A stretch of DNA of 64,000 bases from Massilibacteroides sp. (GTDB lineage Bacteria > Bacteroidota > Bacteroidia > Bacteroidales > Tannerellaceae): assembly GCF_028705895.1 (NCBI RefSeq), contig NZ_JAQWCQ010000002.1, forward strand, positions 1 to 64,000, read 5' to 3'. Numbering within the stretch: position 1 is the stretch's first letter; each line of letters begins with the position of its first letter. Made by a program: the position numbers and the translations under genes. This document shows, piece after piece, positions 21,831 through 32,134 of this stretch. The notes beneath the pieces are model-generated. The model saw only the letters and a list, made by a program, of their open reading frames with translations. It was not told where the DNA came from and made no database searches.

Positions 21831-21849
21831 ACAATTTAATAATAAAATT

Positions 21850-22596
21850 ATGAAGTTACTGGAAGGAAAAGTGGCCTTAGTTACCGGAGCTGCTCGTGGT
21901 ATTGGTAAGGCGATTGCGCTAAAATTTGCCTCGGAAGGAGCGAATGTTGCATTTACCGATTTGAATATCGATGAAAACGGTCTGGCTACCCAGAAAGAAA
22001 TAGAAGCCTTTGGTGTAAAAGCAAAAGGTTACGCTTCTAATGCCGCTAATTTTGAAGATGCCCACAATGTTGTTGCTGAAATAGTGAAAGATTTTGGTCG
22101 TGTAGATATTCTGGTGAATAATGCGGGTATTACGCGTGATGGTTTGATGATGCGTATGACTGAACAACAATGGGATATGGTTATTAATGTAAACCTGAAA
22201 TCTGCCTTTAATTTTGTTCATGCGCTTACTCCGGTTATGATGAAACAAAGAACAGGTAGCATTATTAATATGGCTTCTGTTGTAGGTGTTTCAGGGAATG
22301 CCGGACAAAGTAATTATTCTGCATCCAAGGCTGGTATGATAGGATTGGCAAAGAGTGTGGCAAAGGAGCTTGGCTCACGTGGAATCCGCGCGAATGCGAT
22401 TGCTCCGGGTTTTATTATTACGGACATGACTGCCGTTCTTTCGGAAGAAGTGAAAGCTGAATGGGCTAAACAAATTCCTTTACGTCGTGGCGGTACGCCG
22501 GAGGATGTGGCAAATACTGCTTTGTATTTAGCTTCTGATCTTTCTTCTTATGTGACCGGACAGGTTATCCATGTTTGCGGAGGAATGAATACATAA
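21850..22596 (+). CDS. fabG: 3-oxoacyl-ACP reductase (SDR family)
   Basis: GKVALVTGAARGIGKAIALKFASEGANV; NNAGITRDGLMMRM; YSASKAG. Confidence 0.93.
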   Translation: MKLLEGKVALVTGAARGIGKAIALKFASEGANVAFTDLNIDENGLATQKEIEAFGVKAKGYASNAANFEDAHNVVAEIVKDFGRVDILVNNAGITRDGLMMRMTEQQWDMVINVNLKSAFNFVHALTPVMMKQRTGSIINMASVVGVSGNAGQSNYSASKAGMIGLAKSVAKELGSRGIRANAIAPGFIITDMTAVLSEEVKAEWAKQIPLRRGGTPEDVANTALYLASDLSSYVTGQVIHVCGGMNT

Positions 22597-22597
22597 T

Positions 22598-23272
22598 ATG
22601 GAAGTTATCTACGAAGACAATCATCTGATCGCTGTAAATAAAACCTGTAGCGAGATTGTTCAAGGAGATAAAACAGGTGATACTCCTCTTTCAGACATGC
22701 TTAAAGTGTGGCTGAAAGAGAAGTATTGCAAACCCGGAAATGTTTATGTCGGGGTTACTCATCGTTTGGACCGCCCGGTAAGCGGTCTTGTTTTATTTGC
22801 CAAAACGAGCAAGGCGCTGCCTCGTCTGAATGAGATGTTTCGGAACGGTGAAATCAGGAAGACTTATTGGGCTATTGTAAAAAAACGTCCGCCGAAGGAA
22901 GAGGGTGAACTTGTTCATTGGTTGGTTCGAAATGAGAAACAGAACAAGAGTTATGCTTACGATACCGAAAAACCGGACGCTAAAAAAGCAATTCTGCATT
23001 ATAAACTTATTGCTGCTTCGGATAACTATTATTTGCTTGAAGTTGATTTGAAGACAGGACGTCATCACCAGATACGCTGTCAGTTGGCAAAGATAGGATG
23101 TCCGATTAAGGGCGATTTGAAATATGGCGCGGATCGCTCAAATAAAGATGGAGGTATCAGTCTGCATTCACGTAGTGCGGAGTTTATTCATCCCGTGTCT
23201 AAACAGCCTGTTAAAATTGTCGCTTCTGTGCCCGATGATAATTTATGGCATAGTATCACTGCCGGACTTTGA
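22598..23272 (+). CDS. RluA family pseudouridine synthase
   Basis: VTHRLDRPVSGLVLFAKTSKA; LKTGRHHQIRCQLAKIGCPIKGDLKYGA. Confidence 0.92.
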   Translation: MEVIYEDNHLIAVNKTCSEIVQGDKTGDTPLSDMLKVWLKEKYCKPGNVYVGVTHRLDRPVSGLVLFAKTSKALPRLNEMFRNGEIRKTYWAIVKKRPPKEEGELVHWLVRNEKQNKSYAYDTEKPDAKKAILHYKLIAASDNYYLLEVDLKTGRHHQIRCQLAKIGCPIKGDLKYGADRSNKDGGISLHSRSAEFIHPVSKQPVKIVASVPDDNLWHSITAGL

Positions 23273-24202
23273 TCCGGCTTTTTTTATTTCCATTTCTGTC
23301 TCCATTTGTGCTTTTGATTTACTCTTCGTTACAAAATAAACTCCGGAAAAGACGAGCACAACGGCAAGTGATTTTACTAATCCGAAAGTATCCATACCCC
23401 AAAGAATGGCTACTGTAGAAGCGACTATCGGTTGCATGTAATTGTACATAATCGCCACCGTAGGACGCAACAGGCGTTGCCCGATCGGAACAAGAAAATA
23501 GGGGATAAATGTCCCGCCTACAACAACATATATTATGCCCCAATAAATAGTGGGAGACAAACTTGTAAAGTCGATAGCTGTTATATGATCGTAAGAAAAC
23601 GGGATACAGCAGATCGAGGCGTACATAAACATCCATTTCATCAGCGTAACAGGAGAATAGCGGCTGATCAGCCCTTTGAACAAAACAAAATAAATTGAAT
23701 AACTGAATTGAGCCATAAAACAAAGTAAATCTCCCCAGATATTTCCTGCACTACCCGCTATTGCCTGATTACTGCTTAAAATGAGGAGTAAAGCACCTGA
23801 TGCCCCAATAAATAGTCCGGAAATCTTCATTCCTGTGATGGGTTCTTTCAGATAAAGTGCTGCAATTATCATGGTGATGATCGGACTTGTAGTTGTTATA
23901 ATCGTTGCATTAATAGGAGAGGTGAGTGATACACCCATTACGTACGAGCCTTGGTTGAATACGATGGCGAGTAAGGCTGCAAAAAAGAGCCGTACCATAT
24001 CCTGAGAGCTTACTTCTTCCTTTTTTGTAAAACAAGACGCAATCCAAAATAGAGTAGCGGCACCTACTAAGCGAAATGTTGTGAGCGATATGGCATCCAC
24101 CAATTCAGAAGATAAAACACTTTTGGATATTGGTGCCATTAATCCCCAAAGGATATTTGCACCCAACATAGCCAGATGTCCCTTATAATTTGCTGTTTTC
24201 AT
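23243..24202 (-). CDS. EamA/DMT family transporter
   Basis: About 10 hydrophobic segments; GANILWGLMAPISKSVLSS; internal repeat layout. Confidence 0.88.
   Translation of the reverse strand: MKTANYKGHLAMLGANILWGLMAPISKSVLSSELVDAISLTTFRLVGAATLFWIASCFTKKEEVSSQDMVRLFFAALLAIVFNQGSYVMGVSLTSPINATIITTTSPIITMIIAALYLKEPITGMKISGLFIGASGALLLILSSNQAIAGSAGNIWGDLLCFMAQFSYSIYFVLFKGLISRYSPVTLMKWMFMYASICCIPFSYDHITAIDFTSLSPTIYWGIIYVVVGGTFIPYFLVPIGQRLLRPTVAIMYNYMQPIVASTVAILWGMDTFGLVKSLAVVLVFSGVYFVTKSKSKAQMETEMEIKKAGSKSGSDTMP
23261..23285 (+). terminator. Intrinsic terminator straddling the rluA-like stop codon, inside the antisense EamA coding 3' end
   Basis: GCCGGA-ctttga-TCCGGC-TTTTTTT. Confidence 0.75.
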
Positions 24203-25548
24203 TTTGTTTCAATCATTTGTTTTGTTTTTCTATTAAACCGGGACCAGAGAACAAGTCCTAATACCGTTAGACTAATTGGGAATCCGCACCAAATGCCTAA
24301 AGCCCCCCAATCCATCACAAAACCACAGAAATAACCTATTGGCAAAGCTATCCCGAAATGACAAACAAAGGCTGAATACGCGAGGAATTTTACATCTGCA
24401 ATACCTCTCAATGCATTGGCAAATAATATCTGTAATCCGTCTCCAATCTGATATAGAATGACCGGAAAGGCTAACAATGCTACCATCTTAACCACATCCT
24501 CATTGTCAGTGAACAGGTATCCCATAAAATTACGGCATATGAAGATGATAAGCATAACCATACAGGCAAATAACATCATAATATGCAATCCCGCGAAGGC
24601 CGAACGACGTATGTTTAGTGGATCATTCTGTCCTCTGCACATACTTACCCGAATGGCTACGGCTGCACCTATTCCGTAGTAAACCATAAAACCGATCGTT
24701 GTGACTACTCCGACAATCTGATGTGCTGCCAGGGCAATACTGCCTATCCATCCCATCATAAGTACGCTTAAACTGAATGAGGCGCTCTCAACTCCCATTT
24801 GTACTCCAACCGGAAAACCCATCCGGAAAAGTAAACCTTGTGATTCCCGATTGATAAATGCCTCTCTGAATCCGTTGCGGAATGTTCTGTATTTCGGATG
24901 AAAGAAGAATAAGAAACAGAATATAGCGAGCATTAATACACGCGAAACCAACGTTGCTACGCCTGCTCCATTCAATCCCATCTCCGGACACCCGAACTTT
25001 CCATAGATGAAAAGATAATTCCCGATTATATTCACCACATTAGCTCCAAGCATAATCCACATTGGAGTTAACGTATCCCCCATACCATCGTTGAATTGTT
25101 TGAAACCGTTAAACAACATCACAAAAGGAATGGAAATAAGTTGCAATAGAAAATAAGGTATAATCAGAGGGATTAATTCTTCAGGCTGATTAAGGTTGTG
25201 TATGTTTAATAAAAGAATTGTCATGGCAATAACCAACCCAATGCTGATAAGAAAATTGCTGAACAGGCTGTTCTTTAAAGTGGCTCCTGCCGAGTGAAGT
25301 TCTTTTTGAGCTGTCAATTGGCTGATAATGGGAGTCAACCCATAGGAAAATCCCATTCCGAAAATAGAGGCTAACGTAAAGAAATTATTAACGAATGAAG
25401 CAGCGGCTAACTCTTCCATACTATGATGACCAACCATAATATTATCGGCAAATCCGACAATGATAATACCCAACTGCCCCAGCATAATAGGAATGCCGAG
25501 TCTTATTATTTGTTTATAATGACTCTTATACGTTGAAAGTTTGGACAT
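24199..25548 (-). CDS. MATE family efflux transporter
   Basis: IRLGIPIMLGQLGIIIVGFADNIMVGHHSMEELAAASFVNN; 12 TM pattern; 4-nt overlap with EamA gene. Confidence 0.93.
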   Translation of the reverse strand: MSKLSTYKSHYKQIIRLGIPIMLGQLGIIIVGFADNIMVGHHSMEELAAASFVNNFFTLASIFGMGFSYGLTPIISQLTAQKELHSAGATLKNSLFSNFLISIGLVIAMTILLLNIHNLNQPEELIPLIIPYFLLQLISIPFVMLFNGFKQFNDGMGDTLTPMWIMLGANVVNIIGNYLFIYGKFGCPEMGLNGAGVATLVSRVLMLAIFCFLFFFHPKYRTFRNGFREAFINRESQGLLFRMGFPVGVQMGVESASFSLSVLMMGWIGSIALAAHQIVGVVTTIGFMVYYGIGAAVAIRVSMCRGQNDPLNIRRSAFAGLHIMMLFACMVMLIIFICRNFMGYLFTDNEDVVKMVALLAFPVILYQIGDGLQILFANALRGIADVKFLAYSAFVCHFGIALPIGYFCGFVMDWGALGIWCGFPISLTVLGLVLWSRFNRKTKQMIETK

Positions 25549-25574
25549 GAAGTTTGCAGCAACCTCCGTATTCG

Positions 25575-26273
25575 TTATTTTTTGACTATCGTTACGGATT
25601 TAATCTTGATATTTTTAAGCGGTCTGTCTTTTTCGTTAGTTGGGACAAACTGAATTTTGTCAACCACCTTCATTCCGCTTACTACCTCCCCGAAAACAGT
25701 ATATTTATTATCTAAATGAGGCGCACCGCCTAAATGCATATAAGCATCACGTTCTTCCGGCGTCAGTTTGATGTTTTTTTCTTTTTCCATCTTGTTTAAC
25801 TCCATTTCTGTGAAGAATTTTCCTGTCACAATATAAAACTGAGTCGCCGAAGAAGCTCTTTCGGGGTTTTCTTCATCGCCTGTGCGCGCAGCGCCCAAAG
25901 CTCCCCATTTATGGAAATATTGAGGATAAACGATTTCAGCAGGTACAGTATAACCTAAATCCCCACTTCCAAGTTCTTTATCCATTGGAGCATCTTTAGA
26001 AGTAACATCTCCTGCCTGAATCATAAATTGCTTGATCACCCGGTGAAAGAGTAACCCGTCATACGTCTTCTCGTTGATGTGTTTAATGAAATTATCGCGG
26101 TGTTGAGGCGTTTCATTATAAAGTTTCACCTTTATTTTCCCCATATCAGTGTCAATAAGAACAAGCGTTTCTGTTTCCTGAGCCTGTAGGGTGAAAACAC
26201 TACTTAATATAGCTGCAACAAAGAGGGAGAACAAGGCTTTCATATATTGGACTTTATTTGTTGTATAGTGCAA
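25575..26273 (-). CDS. Cyclophilin-type peptidylprolyl isomerase (exported)
   Basis: TDMGKIKVKLYNETPQHRDNFIKHI; GLLFHRVIKQFMIQAGD; FGEVVSGMKVVDKI. Confidence 0.93.
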   Translation of the reverse strand: MHYTTNKVQYMKALFSLFVAAILSSVFTLQAQETETLVLIDTDMGKIKVKLYNETPQHRDNFIKHINEKTYDGLLFHRVIKQFMIQAGDVTSKDAPMDKELGSGDLGYTVPAEIVYPQYFHKWGALGAARTGDEENPERASSATQFYIVTGKFFTEMELNKMEKEKNIKLTPEERDAYMHLGGAPHLDNKYTVFGEVVSGMKVVDKIQFVPTNEKDRPLKNIKIKSVTIVKK

Positions 26274-26447
26274 AAATACAAAATAAATGGTATTTTTCTC
26301 TTACAAACGAGTTAAATCAGGTCAGACAGGAATTTGTGTTGATTTTATGTTTGATAGTATATGCTTCTTATAAGGGCTTGTTATGCAAGTTATAGACTTT
26401 TTTTATAGATTTGTAGAATCTTTATATTGATATAATACAAATTGGAA

Positions 26448-27515
26448 ATGAAGAATTTAATAATAGCGGTAAGTTTATTGATTTCACTACCTCTTTTCTC
26501 GCAGACAAAAGTGGTGAAAAGAAATGCGCTGAAAAGTAATAATTTTGGAATAACTTACTCGTTGCCGAAAACTTCGCTGATCGTAAATGCTGAAGTGAAG
26601 AAATATACATGTAAGGCCGGACCCTATTATAAGTATGCTGAAAAGTATCTGGGAGTAAAAGATATTGTTACAGAAGATAAGGTGTACTATGAATTACTTA
26701 AGGTCTCTCTTTTTAATAAAGGAATTCCGGATTCTGACCAGACGTATATTGTAGAATTTAAATCAGGGACAGTCGCTCCTTATGCCTATCTTACTGAAGA
26801 AGGTCTGTTGTGTTCCATTAATGCGGAATATACTCCTCAGGAATCCGAATTGGAAATTGCTAAAAAGAATAAGAAACAACCGGTAAAGGTTGCAGATGCT
26901 TCTGTTTATTCCGAAGAACTTCTGATGGCAGGGTCTGTGGCTAAGCAGGCGGAAGTGGCGGCAAAACAGATTTATAGGATCCGTGAAAGTCGTCTGAATA
27001 TCCTGACCGGTGATGCGGACAATCTTCCTCCTGATGGAGAAGCCATGAAATTGGTCATACAGCAATTAGAAGAACAGGAAAAAGCTTTGACGAATCTATT
27101 TACAGGAATTGTTGTTGAAGAAGTTTCTGATTACGATGTAACCATTATACCGAATGATGATTTAGACAAAGAGGTGATTTTCCGTTTTTCTTCACTTTTG
27201 GGTATTGTAGATGCGGATGATTTGGGTGGTACTCCTGTTTATCTGAACCTGAAAGCAACGGAACGAGCTCCGGTGTTGGATGAAAAAGAGGCTGCTCGCA
27301 AAGCTAAATCAATGAAAGGGATTATTTATAACCTTCCGGGAAAAGCCAATGTAGAGATAACTATGAATAAAAGAACCTTATATAAAGGTGAAGTTCAGAT
27401 AACCCAGTTCGGGACGCAAGAAGGACTTGCTCCGGTAATGTTTGAAGATAAAAAGTCTCCTGTGAAAGTTTATTTCTACCCGGAAACCGGTGCGATAAAG
27501 CAGATAATTCAATAA
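26448..27515 (+). CDS. DUF4831 family secreted protein
   Basis: Signal peptide; FGITYSLPKTSLIVNAEVKKYTCKAGPYYKYAEKYLG; start placed at ATG 26448 instead of TTG 26442. Confidence 0.75.
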   Translation: MKNLIIAVSLLISLPLFSQTKVVKRNALKSNNFGITYSLPKTSLIVNAEVKKYTCKAGPYYKYAEKYLGVKDIVTEDKVYYELLKVSLFNKGIPDSDQTYIVEFKSGTVAPYAYLTEEGLLCSINAEYTPQESELEIAKKNKKQPVKVADASVYSEELLMAGSVAKQAEVAAKQIYRIRESRLNILTGDADNLPPDGEAMKLVIQQLEEQEKALTNLFTGIVVEEVSDYDVTIIPNDDLDKEVIFRFSSLLGIVDADDLGGTPVYLNLKATERAPVLDEKEAARKAKSMKGIIYNLPGKANVEITMNKRTLYKGEVQITQFGTQEGLAPVMFEDKKSPVKVYFYPETGAIKQIIQ

Positions 27516-27541
27516 GTATAAACTATAATACCTAAAAAACA

Positions 27542-29074
27542 ATGTTAAAAAATCATCCTAAAGGATTGTTAGCCGCCTCTCTGTCAAATATGGGGGAGCG
27601 CTTTGGCTTTTACGTAATGATGGCTATTCTCTTGTTGTTCCTGAATAACAAATTCGGATTTGAAGGATCCACAGGTTCTCTTATCTATTCGTTTTTCTAT
27701 GCCGGTATTTATCTGTTAGCTTTAGTGGGAGGCTTAATCGCTGATAAAACGAAGAAATACAAAGGAACAATACTCGTAGGATTGATTTTAATGACATTGG
27801 GGTATGTAATTCTTGCAATTCCTACAGAGACTCCGATTCCTGCTGAAAGATATAATCTGATATTAGGTGTAACTTGTTTAGGATTATTTGCTATTGCTTT
27901 TGGTAATGGTTTGTTTAAGGGAAACCTTCAGGCTGTAGTCGGTCAGTTATACGATGACCCGAAATATTCCGATAAACGCGAAACCGGTTTCCAGATATTC
28001 TATATGTTTATTAATGTCGGAGCGATGTTTGCTCCGCTTATGGCTGTGGGATTAAGAAACTGGTGGGTTAAAAGTAACGGATTTGATTTTAATGCTGACC
28101 TTCCTGCCCTATGTAATCAATATGTTAGTGGAACTATCTCTCCGCAGGCAATGGATCGTTTGACTGAATTAGCGGCTACTGTAGGCGGAAATACATCAGA
28201 TATTGCGGCTTTTGCGCATGAATACCTGAATGTGTTTTTAACAGGATACCATTATTCTTTTGGTTTAGCTATTGCTGCTATGTTGATTTCTTTGGTTGTC
28301 TTTATTATTAGTAAGAACGGTTTGCCTGATCCTGCAATGAAAGCTGTTCAGAAAACAGGAAGTCAGACTGAAGAAGTAAAAATGGATGCGGCAGAAGTTA
28401 AACAGCGTTTATATGCATTGTTTGCGGTTTTTGCAGTAGTTATATTTTTCTGGTTTTCATTTCACCAAAACGGCCAAACGCTGACTTTGTTTGCGAACGA
28501 TTTTACCAAGCTGTTAAAACTTGATCTTGGATTTACCTCTTTGGAAGGAGCTGAAGTGTTCCAGACTTTTAATCCATTCTTCGTCGTATTCCTGACCCCT
28601 ATTGTTATCGCTTTCTTTGGATGGATGAAGGCAAAAGGTATCGAAATGTCAACACCGAAGAAAATTGCTGTTGGTATGGGTATAGCAGCATTAGCATTTG
28701 CCGTTATGACAATCGGTTCTTTAGGCCTTCCTACAGATGCCGAAAGAATCGCTGCCGGTGGCTTGAATGATGCTGCGCGTGTAACGCCATTTCTGTTAAT
28801 CGGAACTTATCTGATTCTTACCATTGCTGAACTCTTCATCAGTCCGCTGGGAATAGCCTTTGTATCCAAAGTAGCGCCTCCGCACTTACAGGGTATTATG
28901 CAAGGATGTTGGCTTGGTGCAACAGCTTTGGGTAATCAGTTGTTATTCATTGGCGTAATCTTGTATCAGAGTATTCCTATCTGGGCAACCTGGTCTGTTT
29001 TTGTCGTAGCTTGTCTTGTGTCTATGTTCACCATGTTAGCCATGTTGAAATGGTTGGAAAGAGTGGCAAAATAG
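27542..29074 (+). CDS. POT/PTR family peptide MFS transporter
   Basis: SLSNMGERFGFYVMMAILLLFL; GNGLFKGNLQAVVGQLY; long C-terminal TM block. Confidence 0.9.
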   Translation: MLKNHPKGLLAASLSNMGERFGFYVMMAILLLFLNNKFGFEGSTGSLIYSFFYAGIYLLALVGGLIADKTKKYKGTILVGLILMTLGYVILAIPTETPIPAERYNLILGVTCLGLFAIAFGNGLFKGNLQAVVGQLYDDPKYSDKRETGFQIFYMFINVGAMFAPLMAVGLRNWWVKSNGFDFNADLPALCNQYVSGTISPQAMDRLTELAATVGGNTSDIAAFAHEYLNVFLTGYHYSFGLAIAAMLISLVVFIISKNGLPDPAMKAVQKTGSQTEEVKMDAAEVKQRLYALFAVFAVVIFFWFSFHQNGQTLTLFANDFTKLLKLDLGFTSLEGAEVFQTFNPFFVVFLTPIVIAFFGWMKAKGIEMSTPKKIAVGMGIAALAFAVMTIGSLGLPTDAERIAAGGLNDAARVTPFLLIGTYLILTIAELFISPLGIAFVSKVAPPHLQGIMQGCWLGATALGNQLLFIGVILYQSIPIWATWSVFVVACLVSMFTMLAMLKWLERVAK

Positions 29075-29085
29075 AGACCGCATAA

Positions 29086-29135
29086 AATAACAAAAAAGGA
29101 GATGTTTCACTTGAGACATCTCCTTTTTTGTTATT
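29086..29135. terminator. Strong bidirectional terminator
   Basis: Perfect 20-bp arms AATAACAAAAAAGGAGATGT / ACATCTCCTTTTTTGTTATT between convergent genes. Confidence 0.9.
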
Positions 29136-29149
29136 GTCCGATTAATCGC

Positions 29150-30193
29150 TTATGCTTTCAGTTTAACGATAAACACAATTAGATCATCCTTCTCTTCGGG
29201 GAAAGACTTACTAACCTCTGCTCCGGATTTACAGTAATAATAATGTTGATTATAATTGTCCATCGCATAGAGGTGCTTGATAGTACCCGTTCCATAATAA
29301 TTATCATCAAAACCATCAGTCAATTGCCATACTTTATTCGTATAAGTATCATAGCAAAACAGGTAATTCTGCAAAGGTTCAGGATTGTGTTCTGTCATGG
29401 CCAACCAGAAGCGGCTCCCCATTCGCATCGGATACATCGTTATGCAATCTGGATTTTTGAGAGCATAATGATGCCGTAAGTATAATGTGTCACTCAATAA
29501 ATATTCCGGAGATAGCGGTGGGTTATACAAGTATATGTCCCCTGTGTCTTTATTAATGCAAAGCTCCGCATTCTGACAAGTCGTTATAGATTTCTCCCGT
29601 CCCATATCAGCAGATACAATTCTCTTTCTTTCTAATTCAGTAAAAGAAGTATCATATTTTACGGCTGACACTTCCATCTTTATTTGATTGGTGTCGGAGT
29701 TATACGTAACAGACTCCTCAGCCGTCCATATTTGTTCGCCGCGCATTGTCATCGAATAGACCCGATCGCCGGACAGGTTGTTTTTAAGTTTCTTGGTTTC
29801 CACTAATTCACCGCTGAAGGTGTAATAATGAATATCATTATCGTTGCCAAAAGCGATAAGTTCTTGTTTTCGTTTGTCAATTATGTAACCACCTACTTTA
29901 ATCTCTTCCGGATTTGTGATGGCATTCATAAATTCACCTTTCCTGTTAAAACGATAGATTGTTTCATTGCAGACAAGGAAGAGATTATCCCCTTCTTGTC
30001 GTATATGCTTGGCATTACGGATATTGTATTCTTTACTTTTTTGGAGAGGGATAGCAATCACTTCTTCTGCTATATCGGATAGATTTCCGGATAACAAACA
30101 CGCATTTACTACGTTTGAGGTAAAAAACTCATATCCTTGTTTACCGTAAAGTACAACCAGGAAAAGGAAGAGGAAAACGAATGTTTTTTTCAT
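29150..30193 (-). CDS. 6-bladed beta-propeller family protein
   Basis: 347 aa; N-terminal hydrophobic segment; repeated propeller-like strands; DUF4934-like layout. Confidence 0.6.
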   Translation of the reverse strand: MKKTFVFLFLFLVVLYGKQGYEFFTSNVVNACLLSGNLSDIAEEVIAIPLQKSKEYNIRNAKHIRQEGDNLFLVCNETIYRFNRKGEFMNAITNPEEIKVGGYIIDKRKQELIAFGNDNDIHYYTFSGELVETKKLKNNLSGDRVYSMTMRGEQIWTAEESVTYNSDTNQIKMEVSAVKYDTSFTELERKRIVSADMGREKSITTCQNAELCINKDTGDIYLYNPPLSPEYLLSDTLYLRHHYALKNPDCITMYPMRMGSRFWLAMTEHNPEPLQNYLFCYDTYTNKVWQLTDGFDDNYYGTGTIKHLYAMDNYNQHYYYCKSGAEVSKSFPEEKDDLIVFIVKLKA

Positions 30194-30238
30194 TTCTAAT
30201 TAGTTTTCTATCACTATAAAAACGAAAGTAAAATACAT

Positions 30239-31000
30239 TTATTGCAAAAAAGTCCAGTGGTTTTCATCCGATTCCTCATCCATATAATGATAGCCCTCCC
30301 ACGAAAACCCTTTTAACTGTTCAGGATCAATAATTTTGTTTTTAATAATATGTCGTGTCATTTGTCCACGTGCCATCTTCGCATAGATAACAACCGTTTT
30401 GGCTTTACCGTTTTTAACCACTTTGAAATCCGGAGTAATAACACGAACGGATTCTTCTACTTTTTTCCAATCAAATGCCGGTTGAACATCCATGCTTGCC
30501 AAATTAAAAAGGATTCCTCCGGTCTTTTTTACTTCTTCGATCAAATGCGTCGTTTGTCTTTCACGCCAATAAGCATACATATTTCCTGTTCCCAATTCCG
30601 GCAGGCGAATATCGTATTCCATACGGTAGGGTTTTATGCCGTCAAAAGGACGTAATACCCCATAGCAAATAGAAACAAAACGAAGGTGATCCTGTGCAAA
30701 AAGGAAATCTTCCGTTTGAAAATCCTGTGGATTGATGTGCTTGAAAACAACTCCCGTATAAGCTAAAATCGCCTGAAGAGAGGGTGTGTCGGGAGAATAA
30801 AATTCCTGAAAACGCTGAAAACTTTCCAATGCTAATTTGGGACTCAGTTTGAGTTTTGTCTCCAGTTCTTTTATGGAGAACTGCGCCATATTTACAGCAA
30901 TTTCATTCGCTTCATTCTGAAAAAAAGGAACAGTAATAGCAGGAGCATTTGTCTTTGATGTTCCACTCATCGTTTTAGCCGGAGAAAGGAGTATAAGCAT
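30239..31000 (-). CDS. yaaA: Peroxide stress protein YaaA
   Basis: MLILLSPAKTM; YTGVVFKHI; ARGQMTRHIIKNKI. Confidence 0.93.
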   Translation of the reverse strand: MLILLSPAKTMSGTSKTNAPAITVPFFQNEANEIAVNMAQFSIKELETKLKLSPKLALESFQRFQEFYSPDTPSLQAILAYTGVVFKHINPQDFQTEDFLFAQDHLRFVSICYGVLRPFDGIKPYRMEYDIRLPELGTGNMYAYWRERQTTHLIEEVKKTGGILFNLASMDVQPAFDWKKVEESVRVITPDFKVVKNGKAKTVVIYAKMARGQMTRHIIKNKIIDPEQLKGFSWEGYHYMDEESDENHWTFLQ

Positions 31001-31026
31001 AGTTTAAACATAAGTACACACGAAAA

Positions 31027-31056
31027 TACAAAAAAAGACGCACAATTTTGTGCGCC
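31027..31056 (-). terminator. Terminator downstream of cysK
   Basis: Minus strand GGCGCACAAAATTGTGCGTC followed by TTTTTTT. Confidence 0.7.
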
Positions 31057-31083
31057 TTAAATAATATATGTTTTACTGGGGGC

Positions 31084-32031
31084 TTATAGCGGATATTCAT
31101 CAAAAGCATAAAGAACAGTTGACAGATAACGTTCACCTGTATCAGGCAGCAAAGCTACAATTGTCTTGCCTTCGTTTTCAGGAAGAAGCGCTAATTGAGT
31201 AGCAGCATATGTGGCAGCACCGGAAGAAATTCCCACTAACAGACCTTCTTTTTTTGATAATTCCCTGCTTGTACGTATCGCATCATCGTTTGATACTTTG
31301 ATGATTTGATCTACAGCATTTCCATGATAAGTTTTAGGTACAAATCCTGCACCTATACCTTGTATTTTGTGCGGTCCCGGAGTTCCACCTGAAAGTACAG
31401 GAGAATCAGCCGGCTCAACAGCAACTATCTTAACATTCGGATTCAGTTCCTTTAGTTTTTCTCCAACTCCACTAATCGTTCCCCCTGTTCCGACACCAGC
31501 CACAAAAATATCCACTTTGCCATCCGTATCATTCCATACCTCTAAAGCCGTAGTGCGTTTGTGTACTTCGGGGTTCGCTTCATTTTCAAATTGTTGAAGA
31601 ATAATGGCTCCGGGAGTTTCCTGGCGTAAGGCTTCTGCCTTAGCAATAGCTCCTTTCATACCTTCAGTGCCCGGAGTTAATACTAAATTAGCACCTAAAG
31701 CTTTTAATAAATTCCGACGTTCGATGCTCATCGTTTCCGGCATCGTAAGAATCAAATTGTATCCTTTGGCAGATGCCACAAAAGCCAAACCAACTCCGGT
31801 ATTACCACTGGTCGGTTCAATAATTGTTGACCCTTCTTTCAGCAGACCTTTTTGCTCTGCGTCTTCGATCATTGCTAACGCAATACGGTCTTTCACACTA
31901 CCTGCAGGATTAAAATATTCTAATTTTGCGATTAGCTTTGCTTTAATATTCTTATGAGCATTATAATTTGAAAGTTCAAGTAAGGGGGTGTTCCCAACTA
32001 AATCTGTTAATTTCTTTGCAATCTTTGCCAT
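31084..32031 (-). CDS. cysK: Cysteine synthase A
   Basis: [53 protein letters not shown]. Confidence 0.96.
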   Translation of the reverse strand: MAKIAKKLTDLVGNTPLLELSNYNAHKNIKAKLIAKLEYFNPAGSVKDRIALAMIEDAEQKGLLKEGSTIIEPTSGNTGVGLAFVASAKGYNLILTMPETMSIERRNLLKALGANLVLTPGTEGMKGAIAKAEALRQETPGAIILQQFENEANPEVHKRTTALEVWNDTDGKVDIFVAGVGTGGTISGVGEKLKELNPNVKIVAVEPADSPVLSGGTPGPHKIQGIGAGFVPKTYHGNAVDQIIKVSNDDAIRTSRELSKKEGLLVGISSGAATYAATQLALLPENEGKTIVALLPDTGERYLSTVLYAFDEYPL

Positions 32032-32134
32032 AATTATTTCGTTTTTATAGTCTTACTTATTTATGCAACAAATGTACAAGAAGAAATGCTGTTGATAAAT
32101 ACCATAGATATGGTATATTTCAAAGAGAATCACT

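Noticed and set aside
20886-22596. TetR-FabH-FabG cluster as a secondary-metabolite locus
   Set aside because: No acyl carrier protein, KS/CLF or tailoring genes nearby; looks like fatty-acid-related housekeeping.
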